60,606 bases of DNA. It comes from Prosthecobacter sp. Its GTDB lineage: Bacteria; Verrucomicrobiota; Verrucomicrobiia; Verrucomicrobiales; Verrucomicrobiaceae. Of this stretch, positions 1 through 9,048 are shown piece by piece. A model generated the notes under the pieces. It was not told where the DNA came from. It saw only the letters and a program-made list of their open reading frames with translations, and ran no database searches. Each line of letters starts with the position of its first letter. Position 1 is the stretch's first letter. Both the position numbers and the translations under genes were made by a program. Location: NCBI GenBank assembly GCA_021733925.1, contig JAIPJY010000042.1:1-60606 (forward strand), read 5' to 3'.

Positions 1-72
1 TTTAGACTTTGTTGTTCCATTGGATGTATTGGTTTTGTGTTACTTTGAGCGGTCACACATCACCAGCCATCC

Positions 73-130
73 GGGGACTCCCGGAACTGTCAAACTCTGG
101 GAGTCCCCCAGCAAAGCTGGGGGTTTTCCT
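73..130 (+). terminator. Two overlapping hairpins, the second a rho-independent terminator
   Basis: Bases 73-82 and 99-108 form a perfect 10-bp inverted repeat (GGGGACTCCC / GGGAGTCCCC). Bases 105-112 and 116-123 form a second stem (CCCCCAGC / GCTGGGGG, loop AAA) followed by TTTTCC, the form of an intrinsic terminator. Bases 105-108 belong to both stems, so the two cannot fully form together. The terminator most likely ends a transcript that starts before the window. It also argues that the next gene starts after it, at 147. Confidence 0.7.
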
Positions 131-146
131 TCATAATAAACTGCTG

Positions 147-2246
147 ATGAGCGACGACTGGAGCTTTCACGATGCGGTTGAGGACGGCATCCGCGACAGC
201 GCGGGGCACCTTGCTCTGGCCGGTGTTCTGGCTTCCCACTCTCAACGCCGGAGACAGTTGCAAGCTCTGGAGGCGGCACGCAAGCAACAGGCGGAAATAG
301 CCAAGACGGAACAGGAGCGCCTTGCTGTGGAGAAACAGCGCCTGGAGCTCGAAATTCTGAAACAGCAGGCTGAGAAAGAGGAAAAAGAAGCCGTCCGTCT
401 GCTGCGCGTGTTGATGGCCGAGATGGCTCCGGAGTTTGAGACGTTAGGCAGTCGCGGCGTGCTGCCCGCAGCACCAGCGGGAATCCGGCAGGACTACCGG
501 ATGGCGGTGCTACTCACGGAACTCGCCGTGGTGCGCTCACGCAGCAGCGTGCTGAGTGAATTGAGCGATTTGAAAGAGCTGTCCCGCCTGGAGAACCAGG
601 CGCAGGATTTGGTCGCCCAGCACTTTGCGGGTCGCAACCCTTTGGAGATCACACGCGCCAAGTGGAAAGAGCTGGAGGCATGGATGGCGGCTTTTCATGA
701 ATTGGAAAAAGTAGTGAATGGCCAGTTGGCAGCGGTACCGCCAGACGACTCTACGAAAATAGCCGGGCTCTGTGAGCTTCAGAATACCCACGACCAACTG
801 GCAGTAATGCGTGATGACCTATCCGAGAGACTGCGTGAGTTTACCAAGGCAATACCCGCCGATGCCATGGATGCCGCTGAACTCTTCCCAGAACTGGCGG
901 AACAAGCACAGTATGACGACCTGCGGGAGGGGCGGAGCTCCATGCGACTGGACACATTCGCGGCCTGCTGGGGTAAAGTGGCAGATGGAAGCGTCCCCCA
1001 CGGATTAATCACGGAGTCTGATGCAGCCCTGGCGAGGCTCCGGGAGTTGTTCGAGAAACATGCGTTGCATCGAGCCATGCTCGCATCTGCGGCGGAGTCG
1101 ATGCAGCGGGGCGATCTGGCAGATGCAGAGCGCGATGTCGCGGCCCTTGGGGAGATGCAGTTTGCGGACTTGAGCTATGCTTCAGTTATGGAGATTGTAG
1201 GTGTTAAAGCCTCCTTGGCGAATCTGCAAGTCGCTAGGCGCGGTGATGCCATCAGGCAGGCGGAAGAAATTCTGAGATGGTTCCCAAAATCAACGCCTAG
1301 AAGCCAGCTTCGGCAGACAGCCATGCTGCACATGGAACGCGGGGGTCGCGAAAAGCGCAATGTGTTGGTTGTAATGGTAGCCGGGGTGGTGCTGGCGGTT
1401 TCGCTGGCGGTTTCTTGGGGCGCAGGCCAGTTTTATCATCAGAAAGAACAACAGCGATTGGTCGCAGAGGCAGAAAAGATGGTTGCGGAAGCCATAGAGC
1501 GCCTGCCTCAACAAATCTCAGAGGAGTCAGTTGGCAGCACCCTGGTCGTGCCAATTGCCTTACAAACAGTGGTGAAGTTCAGCTACATACCATCCGGTGC
1601 TTTCACAATGGGCAGCCCGGAAAGTGAATCTGGGAGATCAAGTGACGAAGACCAAGTGCAGGTCACCTTGACCAAGACTTTCTGGTTGGCGCAGCACGAG
1701 ATAACGCAGGGACAGTGGAACGCGGTGATGGGCAGCAATCCAAGTCAATTCCAAGGCAGTGATCAGCTACCCGTTGAAAGCGTGAGTTGGGAAGAGGCTC
1801 AGGCGTTCATTGCCAAGCTCAATTCCATCAACATCCTCCCTGAAGGATGGCATTTCACCTTGCCTACGGAGGCTCAATGGGAATATGCCTGCAGGGCAGG
1901 TGCCACGGGTCCGTATCACGGCAGCAGCTTGGATGATATTGGATGGTATGATGGCAACAGCGGGGGAGAATCGCATGAAGTGGGCCGCAAAAAGGCCAAT
2001 TCGTGGGGCCTGTATGACATGCACGGGAACGTGTGGGAGTGGTGCCTTGATGCGTGGGATGGATCTACGAAGTCCCTTGGAGGCACGGATCCCGTGGGAG
2101 GCATTGGCTTTGGCCGCATATATCGCGGCGGCTCCTGGAACGGTGCCGAGAATTACTGCCGCTCCGCTTATCGAAGCACGTTTGTCTCCGATGGCCGGCG
2201 CGGCAATCTGGGTTTCCGCCCCGCAGTAGTTCCAGTGACACGATAA
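147..2246 (+). CDS. Coiled-coil membrane protein with C-terminal SUMF1/formylglycine-generating-enzyme-like domain
   Basis: The 699-residue protein is read from the ATG at 147, not from an in-frame ATG at 9, because a terminator hairpin lies between them. Residues about 25-85 are a charged Glu/Gln/Lys-rich coiled coil. A single transmembrane helix lies near 404-424 (VLVVMVAGVVLAVSLAVSW). From about 476 to the end is a FGE-sulfatase/SUMF1 domain (PF03781 type): PSGAFTMGSP, LPTEAQWEYACRAG, LYDMHGNVWEWC, YRGGSWNG and GNLGFRP are all present. The topology suggests a cytoplasmic coiled coil and an extracytoplasmic SUMF1 domain. In bacteria many proteins of this class are not formylglycine enzymes but C-type-lectin-like binding modules or partners of kinases. 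No sulfatase lies nearby, so the substrate is unknown. The family call is secure; the function is not. Confidence 0.85.
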   Translation: MSDDWSFHDAVEDGIRDSAGHLALAGVLASHSQRRRQLQALEAARKQQAEIAKTEQERLAVEKQRLELEILKQQAEKEEKEAVRLLRVLMAEMAPEFETLGSRGVLPAAPAGIRQDYRMAVLLTELAVVRSRSSVLSELSDLKELSRLENQAQDLVAQHFAGRNPLEITRAKWKELEAWMAAFHELEKVVNGQLAAVPPDDSTKIAGLCELQNTHDQLAVMRDDLSERLREFTKAIPADAMDAAELFPELAEQAQYDDLREGRSSMRLDTFAACWGKVADGSVPHGLITESDAALARLRELFEKHALHRAMLASAAESMQRGDLADAERDVAALGEMQFADLSYASVMEIVGVKASLANLQVARRGDAIRQAEEILRWFPKSTPRSQLRQTAMLHMERGGREKRNVLVVMVAGVVLAVSLAVSWGAGQFYHQKEQQRLVAEAEKMVAEAIERLPQQISEESVGSTLVVPIALQTVVKFSYIPSGAFTMGSPESESGRSSDEDQVQVTLTKTFWLAQHEITQGQWNAVMGSNPSQFQGSDQLPVESVSWEEAQAFIAKLNSINILPEGWHFTLPTEAQWEYACRAGATGPYHGSSLDDIGWYDGNSGGESHEVGRKKANSWGLYDMHGNVWEWCLDAWDGSTKSLGGTDPVGGIGFGRIYRGGSWNGAENYCRSAYRSTFVSDGRRGNLGFRPAVVPVTR

Positions 2247-2472
2247 CATGTTGAGGCGTGTGTGGTGCGAAGCCAGTCCGTTGGAGCGGGCCGAAGGCTG
2301 AGTGATTGAACGGTGAAAGTGTGGAACCATTTGGAAGAGAGCGTGGCAGATATCCGAGGGATGAGCAGACCCACCGGAGCAACGCCTGGCAGCTTGCGAG
2401 GCGTGCTTTGGGAGCAACCATGTTTCTCTAAAGTTTTCGACCTGTTTTTGCCTCTCGCCGTTATTATCCTGT

Positions 2473-2865
2473 ATGGCCGTAAAACATAAACTTCTGTCCC
2501 AGCAACTATTCAATCAAATCAACTCATCTTCTGGATGGCGAATCCAAGAACTCGAACGTTGGCAGCTAGCGGATATTCCAGGAATACAGCGAAAAGAAGA
2601 CATTCTGGGTGCCTTTGTGAGCGGCGACTCGACAGCCACTAGGTTTCTCAATCAATGGAAAGCGGTGCTGGGGATCGATGTGATTTGTCATGAGCGGAAT
2701 CCGCAAACAGCCAAAGAAGAGGGGCCGATCAATGTTTACCACTACGTCGTCACGAAAACACACGATGAAAGATTCCCTTATTGTCTGCACGGTAAGTTCA
2801 CTGAAGAGACTCTAATGGGCCATTGGCCTCCCGATCTCGATCTCAGTGTTTATGGACTAAGTTGA
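2473..2865 (+). CDS. Hypothetical protein, 130 aa
   Basis: I do not recognise this protein. It is soluble-looking, with no signal peptide or membrane segment, and is rich in Trp, His and Asp. Its codon use is less GC-biased than that of its neighbours. A good intrinsic terminator (2869-2899) starts four bases after the stop codon, which supports a real transcription unit. No clear Shine-Dalgarno site precedes the ATG. The lower GC and isolated position suggest an acquired gene. Confidence 0.6.
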   Translation: MAVKHKLLSQQLFNQINSSSGWRIQELERWQLADIPGIQRKEDILGAFVSGDSTATRFLNQWKAVLGIDVICHERNPQTAKEEGPINVYHYVVTKTHDERFPYCLHGKFTEETLMGHWPPDLDLSVYGLS

Positions 2866-2868
2866 ACG

Positions 2869-2899
2869 AGCTCCAGAGTGACCGCGATGGAGCTTTTTT
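2869..2899 (+). terminator. Rho-independent terminator after the small hypothetical gene
   Basis: The stem AGCTCCA (2869-2875) pairs with TGGAGCT (2888-2894) and runs into six consecutive T residues (2894-2899). It begins immediately after the stop codon at 2865. Confidence 0.75.
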
Positions 2900-3018
2900 G
2901 CTTTGTCGTTAGTAGTTCAGGCTTCAGACCATCAACATTCCGTTTTGATAGCTGAAGCAGGCGTTTTGCCCTGCTTGATTGGAAGAGAACCTGCTCAGGA
3001 GCCGTTATTTGCGGCCCC

Positions 3019-5238
3019 GTGAATTGCTCTGTTCCCAGCTTGGTTGGTGCGCTCAGCGCCGTCGCTTTGTCGTCGGCGTTTGCCGCCGAGACGGTGTCCT
3101 TCCGGAATGATGTGATGGCCGCCATTTCCAAAGCAGGCTGCAATTTGGGCACCTGCCATGGGAATGCGACGGGCAAAGGCGGCTTCAAACTCTCCCTGCG
3201 CGGTCAGGATGCAGACCTCGATTTCAAAGCACTCGCCCGTGATGCCTCCGGCCGTCGCGTGGACTTGTTCTCACCGGAACGCAGCCTGATTCTCGTCAAA
3301 GGCGCGAATCAAATCGCCCACGAAGGCGGCAAGAAACTCGATCCCAAGGCATGGGAATATCAGGTGCTGCGGAGCTGGATCGCCGCCGGTCTGCCGCGTG
3401 ATGACAGCACTGCACCCAAAGTGACCAAGCTCACCGTTACGCCCACCGAGCTCGTCTTGGACGAGCCGCAGGACAAGGTGCAAATCACCGTGCAGGCCAC
3501 CTTTGCCGACGGCACGCAGCGCGACATCACCGACCGTGCCATTTATGAGCCTCTTCAAAACGGGCTCGTTGAGGTGAGCCGCAGTGGCCTGGTGAAGCGC
3601 CTGCAGTTTGGCGAACCGGGCGTGCTGGTCCGCTTCTTGAACCATTCCGTGCCAGTGCAGCTGACGTTTGTAAAAGCAAACCCGGCCTTCGTCTGGAGCA
3701 AGCCGCGTCGCGACAACTACATCGACTCCCACGTCTTCAACAAGCTCAAGACCCTGCGCATGAACCCCAGCGCGGTGTGCAGTGATGCTGTCTTCATCCG
3801 TCGTGCCTGGCTCGATCTCTGCGGCATGATCCCGCCTGCGGATGAAGCACGTGCCTTTGAGGCTGATACCCACCGCGACAAACGCGCGCGTTTGATCGAC
3901 CGCCTCATGGTGCGGCCCGAGTTCGCGGATCACTGGACGCTGAAGTGGTCCGATGTCCTCAAGGTCGAATCCCGCACACTCGACAAAACGGGTGTGCAGG
4001 CCTTTCACGATTGGATTCGTAGCTGCATCACGCGGAACCGCCCCATCAATGACATGGTGCGTGCCATGCTTGCCTCACGCGGCAGTACTTATCACGAGCC
4101 CGAGACGAATTTCTACCGCGCCAACCGCACCCCCGAAGCGCGCGCTACCACGGCGGCGCAGGTGTTTCTCGGCACACGCCTTCAGTGCGCGCAGTGCCAC
4201 AACCACCCCTTCGACCGCTGGACGCAGGACGACTACTACAACTGGTCCGCCGTCTTCGCCCAGGTAGACTACAAGATCATCGGCAACATCAAGCCCCGTG
4301 ATAAAAGCGACAAGCATGAGTTCAACGGCGAACAGGTCGTCTTTCTCAATGCCAAGCTGAACATCGAAAACCCACGCACCGGAGACAAGGCCAAGGCCCG
4401 GTTCCTCGGTGCCGACATGCCCAAGCTCGCCGACAAAGAAGATGAGTTGCAAGCTGCTGCTGCATGGCTCACCAGCGCGCAGCATCCGCTCTTCGCCAAA
4501 GCGCAGGCCAACCGCATCTGGTATCATCTGATGGGTCGTGGTCTGGTCGATCCCGTCGATGACATGCGCCTCACCAATCCCGCCAGTCATCCGCAGCTTC
4601 TCGAAGAACTCGCCCAGGATTTCATCCGCAGCGGTTTTGATCTGCGCCACCTCATTCGCACCATCATGCTCAGCCGCACCTACCAGCTCGACAGCACGCC
4701 GAACGAGACGAACGCCACGGACCTTATCAACTACTCCCACCACCTGCCCCGCCGCCTCAGTGCCGAGCAGCTCATTGATTCGCTCTACTCGGCGCTGCGT
4801 GTCACACCCGAGTTCAATGGCTGGAGCCGCGGCACCCGCGCCAGCCAGATCCCCGGCCCCGAAAATGGCCATGGCAGTCCCAATCCCATGTCCCCCGGGG
4901 CCTTCCTCGTCCAGTTTGGCCGTCCCAAACGCGAACTGAGCTGCGAATGCGAACGCGCCGCAGACACCTCCATCGGCCAGATCTTCCAGTTCATCAGCGG
5001 CCCCATCGTCAGCAACGTCGTCTCCCAGAAATACAACCGCCTCGGCTCGCTGCTCAAGAATCCCGACAACGGCGCCGTCACCCGCGATCTCTACTGGGCA
5101 CTCCTCACCCGCGCACCCACCGCCGACGAAGCCAAAGTCATGGAAGCCCTCCTCGCCTCCGCCAAAGACCGCCGCCTCGCACTGGAGGACATTGCCTGGA
5201 GCTTGGTGAACGCGAAGGAGTTTCTCCTCGCCAGATAG
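3019..5238 (+). CDS. DUF1549/DUF1553 domain protein with cytochrome-c-like motifs
   Basis: The 739-residue exported protein starts at a GTG. An in-frame stop at 2953-2955 and no in-frame ATG after it make this the best start, although the signal peptide (to about residue 22) lacks the usual basic residues at its N-terminus. Residues 41-47 hold the C-x4-C-H motif typical of this family. A Big2-like Ig domain spans about 137-220. DUF1549 follows (about 240-450) with a canonical heme-c CxxCH motif at 390-394 (CAQCH), then DUF1553 (about 480-730, NRIWYHLMGRG...). Such proteins are abundant in Planctomycetes and Verrucomicrobia and usually sit beside a DUF1501 gene. None is present here, so this copy is an orphan. 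A role in extracytoplasmic electron transfer or polysaccharide breakdown has been suggested for the family, but the reaction is unknown. Confidence 0.92.
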   Translation: MNCSVPSLVGALSAVALSSAFAAETVSFRNDVMAAISKAGCNLGTCHGNATGKGGFKLSLRGQDADLDFKALARDASGRRVDLFSPERSLILVKGANQIAHEGGKKLDPKAWEYQVLRSWIAAGLPRDDSTAPKVTKLTVTPTELVLDEPQDKVQITVQATFADGTQRDITDRAIYEPLQNGLVEVSRSGLVKRLQFGEPGVLVRFLNHSVPVQLTFVKANPAFVWSKPRRDNYIDSHVFNKLKTLRMNPSAVCSDAVFIRRAWLDLCGMIPPADEARAFEADTHRDKRARLIDRLMVRPEFADHWTLKWSDVLKVESRTLDKTGVQAFHDWIRSCITRNRPINDMVRAMLASRGSTYHEPETNFYRANRTPEARATTAAQVFLGTRLQCAQCHNHPFDRWTQDDYYNWSAVFAQVDYKIIGNIKPRDKSDKHEFNGEQVVFLNAKLNIENPRTGDKAKARFLGADMPKLADKEDELQAAAAWLTSAQHPLFAKAQANRIWYHLMGRGLVDPVDDMRLTNPASHPQLLEELAQDFIRSGFDLRHLIRTIMLSRTYQLDSTPNETNATDLINYSHHLPRRLSAEQLIDSLYSALRVTPEFNGWSRGTRASQIPGPENGHGSPNPMSPGAFLVQFGRPKRELSCECERAADTSIGQIFQFISGPIVSNVVSQKYNRLGSLLKNPDNGAVTRDLYWALLTRAPTADEAKVMEALLASAKDRRLALEDIAWSLVNAKEFLLAR

Positions 5239-5283
5239 GCCGTTACCGCATGACAATGCCGGGGCTCCGTGGCATAGCGCAGC

Positions 5284-5862
5284 ATGAGTTCTATCCGCCA
5301 ACGTGTCACCCGCTTCCTTGTCGGCCTGATCACGGCAGCCGCTCTTTCTTCCTGCACTGAGGGCAATCTCGGACGTCTTCACAATGTGCGCGCGGGTGCC
5401 ATCGGCATCGGCCCCACCGGCGGACATCCGGGGGAGCGTCGGCTTTCCCATTTCAAGCCTGAGTCCCCCGAAGAATTGCGTGTGAATCTGGCCGTACGCC
5501 GAGGCGTGGAGCGCGCCTTGGACGACAGCCGCGCCTTCAGCTATGTGCCCTTCGTGAAGATGGAGCAGGTTCCCCTGCACCTGAACCCCTTCAACGAGAG
5601 CACCGAAGTCAAAAAATTTGCCGCCGTCAATAATCTCAGTGCCGTCATCCGCGTCTGGGTCACTCCCGACCTCACGCAACAAAGTGTCACTGTCGGCTTC
5701 CTGACCCACGCACGCAGCAGCAAGGCCATCGCCACCGGTCTCGCCAGCGCGCCGGGTCCTGTCCCTCCGCTGAAAAACCCCACAGCGCGCGCCGCGCTGT
5801 CCACTTGGGAAAAGACTGCCTACGAGGCCACCAAAAAGGCGCTCGCCAAAGTGCGCGGCTGA
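5284..5862 (+). CDS. Putative lipoprotein, 192 aa
   Basis: A signal peptide ends in a lipobox (LSSC, lipidated Cys at residue 24), so the protein should be anchored in a membrane on the outer or periplasmic side. The mature part has no domain I recognise. A segment near residues 60-90 (NLAVRRGVERALDD) looks helical, and the following stretch is predicted mixed alpha/beta. It lies 45 bases after the DUF1549/DUF1553 gene on the same strand and could be co-transcribed with it. Confidence 0.75.
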   Translation: MSSIRQRVTRFLVGLITAAALSSCTEGNLGRLHNVRAGAIGIGPTGGHPGERRLSHFKPESPEELRVNLAVRRGVERALDDSRAFSYVPFVKMEQVPLHLNPFNESTEVKKFAAVNNLSAVIRVWVTPDLTQQSVTVGFLTHARSSKAIATGLASAPGPVPPLKNPTARAALSTWEKTAYEATKKALAKVRG

Positions 5863-5945
5863 AACGCCCGAGGAATGCTTGCTGTGCCGCTGCCTTCACG
5901 CGATTGACGTGAGAACATGCCGTCGCCCAACGTACTGATGCGCTC

Positions 5946-7064
5946 ATGAAACCAGCCATCCTCCTCGCCCTTTTTGTCGGCACATCACTGCTTGCTCAAA
6001 CTGCCGCACCCAAAGCACCTGCGGCCAAACCCAAAGGCCCGGCCATTCCAGCGGATGCGCAATGGAATGATGTAACAACCTGGGGCGTCGAAGGACGTGG
6101 CTGGGGAGACCAGGAGCGGAAGCGCTGGTTTGACCGTCTCCCGGCGAAGGCTGAAAAAACCGTCACACCTGCCGTGTGGGGTCTCAGCCGTGACAGCGCG
6201 GGGATGGTGGTGCGCTTCAAGACGGATGCGAACACGATCTACTGCCGCTACGATCTCTCCAAAGCAAATCTGGCCATGCCAGCCATGCCTGCCACGGGCG
6301 TGAGCGGACTTGATCTCTATGCGCGTGATGCCGAGGGCAAATGGCGCTGGGTGGCCTGCCCGAAGCCGGACAAACAGCACATGGAAGCGGTGATGATCAG
6401 CGGTCTGGCTCCCGGTGAGCACGAATTCGCCGCCTACCTGCCGCTCTACAACGGCATCGAAAAGCTGGAGATCGGCGTGCCTGCGAACGCCAAGTTTGAA
6501 GGATTGAAGCCGCGTGAGAAGCCCATCGTTTTCTATGGCACGTCCATCACGCATGGTGCCAATGCCTCCCGGCCCGGCATGGTCCATACCGCCATTCTGG
6601 GCCGTCACCTGGAGCGTCCTGTCATCAACATCGGCTTCTCCGGCAATGGCCGCATGGATGCAGCTGTGGGAGATCTCATCAATGAACTCGATCCTGCCGT
6701 CATCGTCATCGACTGCCTGCCCAATATGCAACCGGCCGACGTCACGGCCAAATGCGTGCCACTGGTGAAGCAGTTGCGCTCCAAGCATGCCACCACGCCG
6801 ATCATCCTCGTCGAAGACCGCCGCTTCACGAACTCCTGGATCACACCTGCGAAGGCCAAGTTCCATGACGACAACCACGCCGCCCTCAAAGCCGCCTACG
6901 CGCAGCTCAAGGCTGAGAAAGTCGCCAACCTCCACTACATCAGCGGCGATGCGCTCTACGGCACCGATGCCGAAGGCTCCAACGACGCCTCCCACGGCAC
7001 CGACCTTGGCTTCCTGCGTCAGGCGGAGATTTTTGAGCCGGTGCTGCGTGCGGCGTTGAAGTAG
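5946..7064 (+). CDS. Secreted SGNH/GDSL hydrolase with N-terminal GxDLY domain
   Basis: The 372-residue protein has a signal peptide (cleavage near the LLAQTAA segment). An Ala/Pro/Lys-rich linker leads into a beta-sandwich GxDLY-type domain (GLDLYAR near residue 121). The catalytic SGNH domain begins with block I, FYGTSITHG, whose nucleophile is Ser200. Block II/III elements are GFSGNGRM and DCLPNM, and the C-terminal acid/base pair is Asp347 and His350 (DASHGTDLGF). The arrangement matches the GxDLY plus Lipase_GDSL_3 family, which acts as extracytoplasmic ester hydrolases, often on acetylated sugars. The gene stands alone between a lipoprotein gene and a toxin-antitoxin pair, so the substrate cannot be narrowed. 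Confidence 0.9.
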   Translation: MKPAILLALFVGTSLLAQTAAPKAPAAKPKGPAIPADAQWNDVTTWGVEGRGWGDQERKRWFDRLPAKAEKTVTPAVWGLSRDSAGMVVRFKTDANTIYCRYDLSKANLAMPAMPATGVSGLDLYARDAEGKWRWVACPKPDKQHMEAVMISGLAPGEHEFAAYLPLYNGIEKLEIGVPANAKFEGLKPREKPIVFYGTSITHGANASRPGMVHTAILGRHLERPVINIGFSGNGRMDAAVGDLINELDPAVIVIDCLPNMQPADVTAKCVPLVKQLRSKHATTPIILVEDRRFTNSWITPAKAKFHDDNHAALKAAYAQLKAEKVANLHYISGDALYGTDAEGSNDASHGTDLGFLRQAEIFEPVLRAALK

Positions 7065-7070
7065 CCCGCC

Positions 7071-7409
7071 TTACTCCGCCCCCGGCGCTTCCAGCAATCG
7101 CCGGGGCAGGTCGCGCATGCCTCTCATCACGCGGAAGATTCGGAGGAGGTCGCTTTCGTAATGGTAAAACACGAGGTGCGTATGAAACGCACCCGCCATG
7201 GCGAATGAACGCAATCCGGAAAGCATCTCATGCTCAAAATGCCTTGGCCTGCCGAGGTCGGGTCGTTTTGCAACAGCAGCCAGTGTCTCATCAAAAGATT
7301 TCAAATAGCGTTCTGCAATATCAGAACCGGCGCTTTCCGCATACCAAGAGGATTGAAGCTGCAAATCTGCGAGAGCCTCGTCGCTGATAATGACACGACA
7401 ATCGGTCAT
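7071..7409 (-). CDS. RelE/ParE-family toxin
   Basis: A 112-residue protein with the ParE fold signature: an N-terminal strand (CRVIISDEALADL), two helices with an aromatic pair (SSWYAES), the segment RPDLGRP, and the C-terminal strands LVFYHYESDLLRIFRVMRGMRD. It overlaps its upstream partner by four bases (ATGA), the usual coupling of antitoxin then toxin. ParE members poison DNA gyrase and RelE members cleave mRNA on the ribosome; sequence alone does not decide between them. Confidence 0.85.
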   Translation of the reverse strand: MTDCRVIISDEALADLQLQSSWYAESAGSDIAERYLKSFDETLAAVAKRPDLGRPRHFEHEMLSGLRSFAMAGAFHTHLVFYHYESDLLRIFRVMRGMRDLPRRLLEAPGAE

Positions 7410-7645
7410 GCAACCTTGGCCGCTTTGGCTTTCCAGTTTTGCCGGATGCGATCCTTCAAAGCGTCATTCCAAACATGCCATGGGCCATCCAATGCCTTGA
7501 GCATGGCGGACTCGAGTTCAGGCGGCTCGCCTCCTTGCTCACGCAAAACCTCAACATGACGATGTTCCATCCAGTCCATAAGTTCTATGAAACTGGCCAC
7601 TGGTAATGCACGGATCGAATCTTCAATCTGGGCGATCGTTGTCAT
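7406..7645 (-). CDS. Antitoxin partner of ParE/RelE-like toxin
   Basis: A 79-residue protein. The N-terminal half (IEDSIRALPVASFIELMDWME) resembles the small helical addiction-module components with an LP-x-EF-EL pattern. The C-terminal tail is Trp- and Lys-rich (DGPWHVWNDALKDRIRQNW) and probably wraps the toxin. It is the first gene of the pair and overlaps the toxin start by four bases. No typical DNA-binding domain is evident, so autoregulation is uncertain. Confidence 0.75.
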   Translation of the reverse strand: MTTIAQIEDSIRALPVASFIELMDWMEHRHVEVLREQGGEPPELESAMLKALDGPWHVWNDALKDRIRQNWKAKAAKVA

Positions 7646-7694
7646 GGTAAAAGGTTATTCATCCCCCGATGCAAAGCAAGTCTCCCTGTGACGG

Positions 7695-8993
7695 CTACTT
7701 CCCGATCTTGTACAGCGCCTTGTCAGTGCGGATGAACAGGGCGCTGCCATCGGCGATGGGGCTGGCCATGATGGGGCCGTCTAAAGTGTTCTGGGCGAGT
7801 ATTTTGAATTCCTTGTCGGCGTTGATGATTGTGACGACGCCTTCGCGGCTGCAGAAGTAGATTTTGCCATCTGCGATGATTGGCGAGGCGCTGAATTTGC
7901 CGCCGATGCGTTCGCGGTAGAAGGCTTCGCCGGTTTTTGTGTCGACGCAGCTGACGATGCCGCCGTCATCGACGTAGAATAGCAGCGCATTGTGGAGCAC
8001 GGGGGAGCACATCTTGGGGGCGTTCTTGGTGTTGCGCCAGGTGACTTCGGGTGTCTTCAGGCCGGCGTATTTGAGGGCGACGACTGCTGATTTGCCAAAG
8101 GCGGTGCTAAAATAGATCTGCTGGTCGTCGGCGACGGGAACGGTGGACATGGAGAAGCCGAGATCGCCATAGTGAACCTTCCATAGTTCCTTGCCGGTGA
8201 ACGGATTATAGCCGTAAATGTTGTTGGCGGCGGAGCTGACGATTTGAGGCTGGCCGTTGATGGTGACGACGAGAGGTGTGCCGTAGGCTTTGCGTTGTTG
8301 GGGGCGGGGATCCATGTCGCCGGAGCGGGGTGTTTTCCAGGCGACCTTGCCGTTAAGTGTGTCGAATCCGGCAATGAACTGCTGATCGCTGCCGTCGAAG
8401 TGCGCGATCAATCGGTCCCCATGTAAAACGGCGGTGGAGCCGGGGCCGTTTTCGTGCATGACGTGCAGTTCTTCGTTTTTCCAAAGCACCTTCAAGGTTT
8501 TTGTATCGAGGGCGACGGTGCCAAAGGAACCGAAGTGGGCGTAGAGTCGGCCATCGGCCAGAATGGGAGAGGGTGAGGCGTAGCTGTTGAGTTGATGCGC
8601 CCATTGGGGGTCCTTGACGTTGAGCAGCTCGATGTCGTGGAGGATTTTGCCGCTGGCGCGATCCACGCACAGGGCGTGCAGGCTTACGGAACCGAGGACG
8701 GTGAGGGGCTGGTCGCCGGTGTTGGATTCGAGGCGGCGTTTGGCTTCCTCGGGGGTGGCTGCTTTTTCGAAGGCGGTGGTGAGCCAGATTTGATCGCCCC
8801 ACATGACGGGGGTTGAATGGCCACGACCTGGAAGCTCCGTCTTCCAGGCGATGTTGCTTGTCTCGCTCCATGTTTCAGGCAGGCCGGAGGCCGTGGCGTG
8901 ACCTTGTGCGGAAGGGCCGCGCCATTCGGGCCAGTTGCCGGCGTGGGAGGCGGAAGTGAGAACCAGAAGCGGGAGTAGAATGCGGTAAATCAT
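7695..8993 (-). CDS. Exported PQQ-binding-like beta-propeller protein
   Basis: The start is placed at 8993, giving 432 residues, because it yields a clean signal peptide (MIYRILLPLLVLTSASHAG) followed directly by the family hallmark WPEWRGP. The earlier in-frame start at 9191 would prepend 66 residues of non-signal sequence and run into the divergent gene. The body is a repeated beta-propeller with blades such as LHALCVDRASGKILHD, VALDTKTLKVLWKN, GYNPFTGKELWKV and SCVDTKTGEAFYRE. Such BamB/PQQ-like proteins are numerous in Verrucomicrobia and Planctomycetes. Some bind PQQ, many do not, and no catalytic residues can be assigned. Transcription diverges from the gene at 9049 with a 55-bp shared upstream region. 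Confidence 0.88.
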   Translation of the reverse strand: MIYRILLPLLVLTSASHAGNWPEWRGPSAQGHATASGLPETWSETSNIAWKTELPGRGHSTPVMWGDQIWLTTAFEKAATPEEAKRRLESNTGDQPLTVLGSVSLHALCVDRASGKILHDIELLNVKDPQWAHQLNSYASPSPILADGRLYAHFGSFGTVALDTKTLKVLWKNEELHVMHENGPGSTAVLHGDRLIAHFDGSDQQFIAGFDTLNGKVAWKTPRSGDMDPRPQQRKAYGTPLVVTINGQPQIVSSAANNIYGYNPFTGKELWKVHYGDLGFSMSTVPVADDQQIYFSTAFGKSAVVALKYAGLKTPEVTWRNTKNAPKMCSPVLHNALLFYVDDGGIVSCVDTKTGEAFYRERIGGKFSASPIIADGKIYFCSREGVVTIINADKEFKILAQNTLDGPIMASPIADGSALFIRTDKALYKIGK

Positions 8994-9048
8994 GGGCGGG
9001 AAAAAAACGTGGCAGGCGACAGGGAACTGTCTTTCACTGGGAATAACC

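Noticed and set aside
4075-5709. A 544-codon open frame on the minus strand
   Set aside because: It is antisense to the DUF1549/DUF1553 gene and the lipoprotein gene and shows no protein-like motifs.
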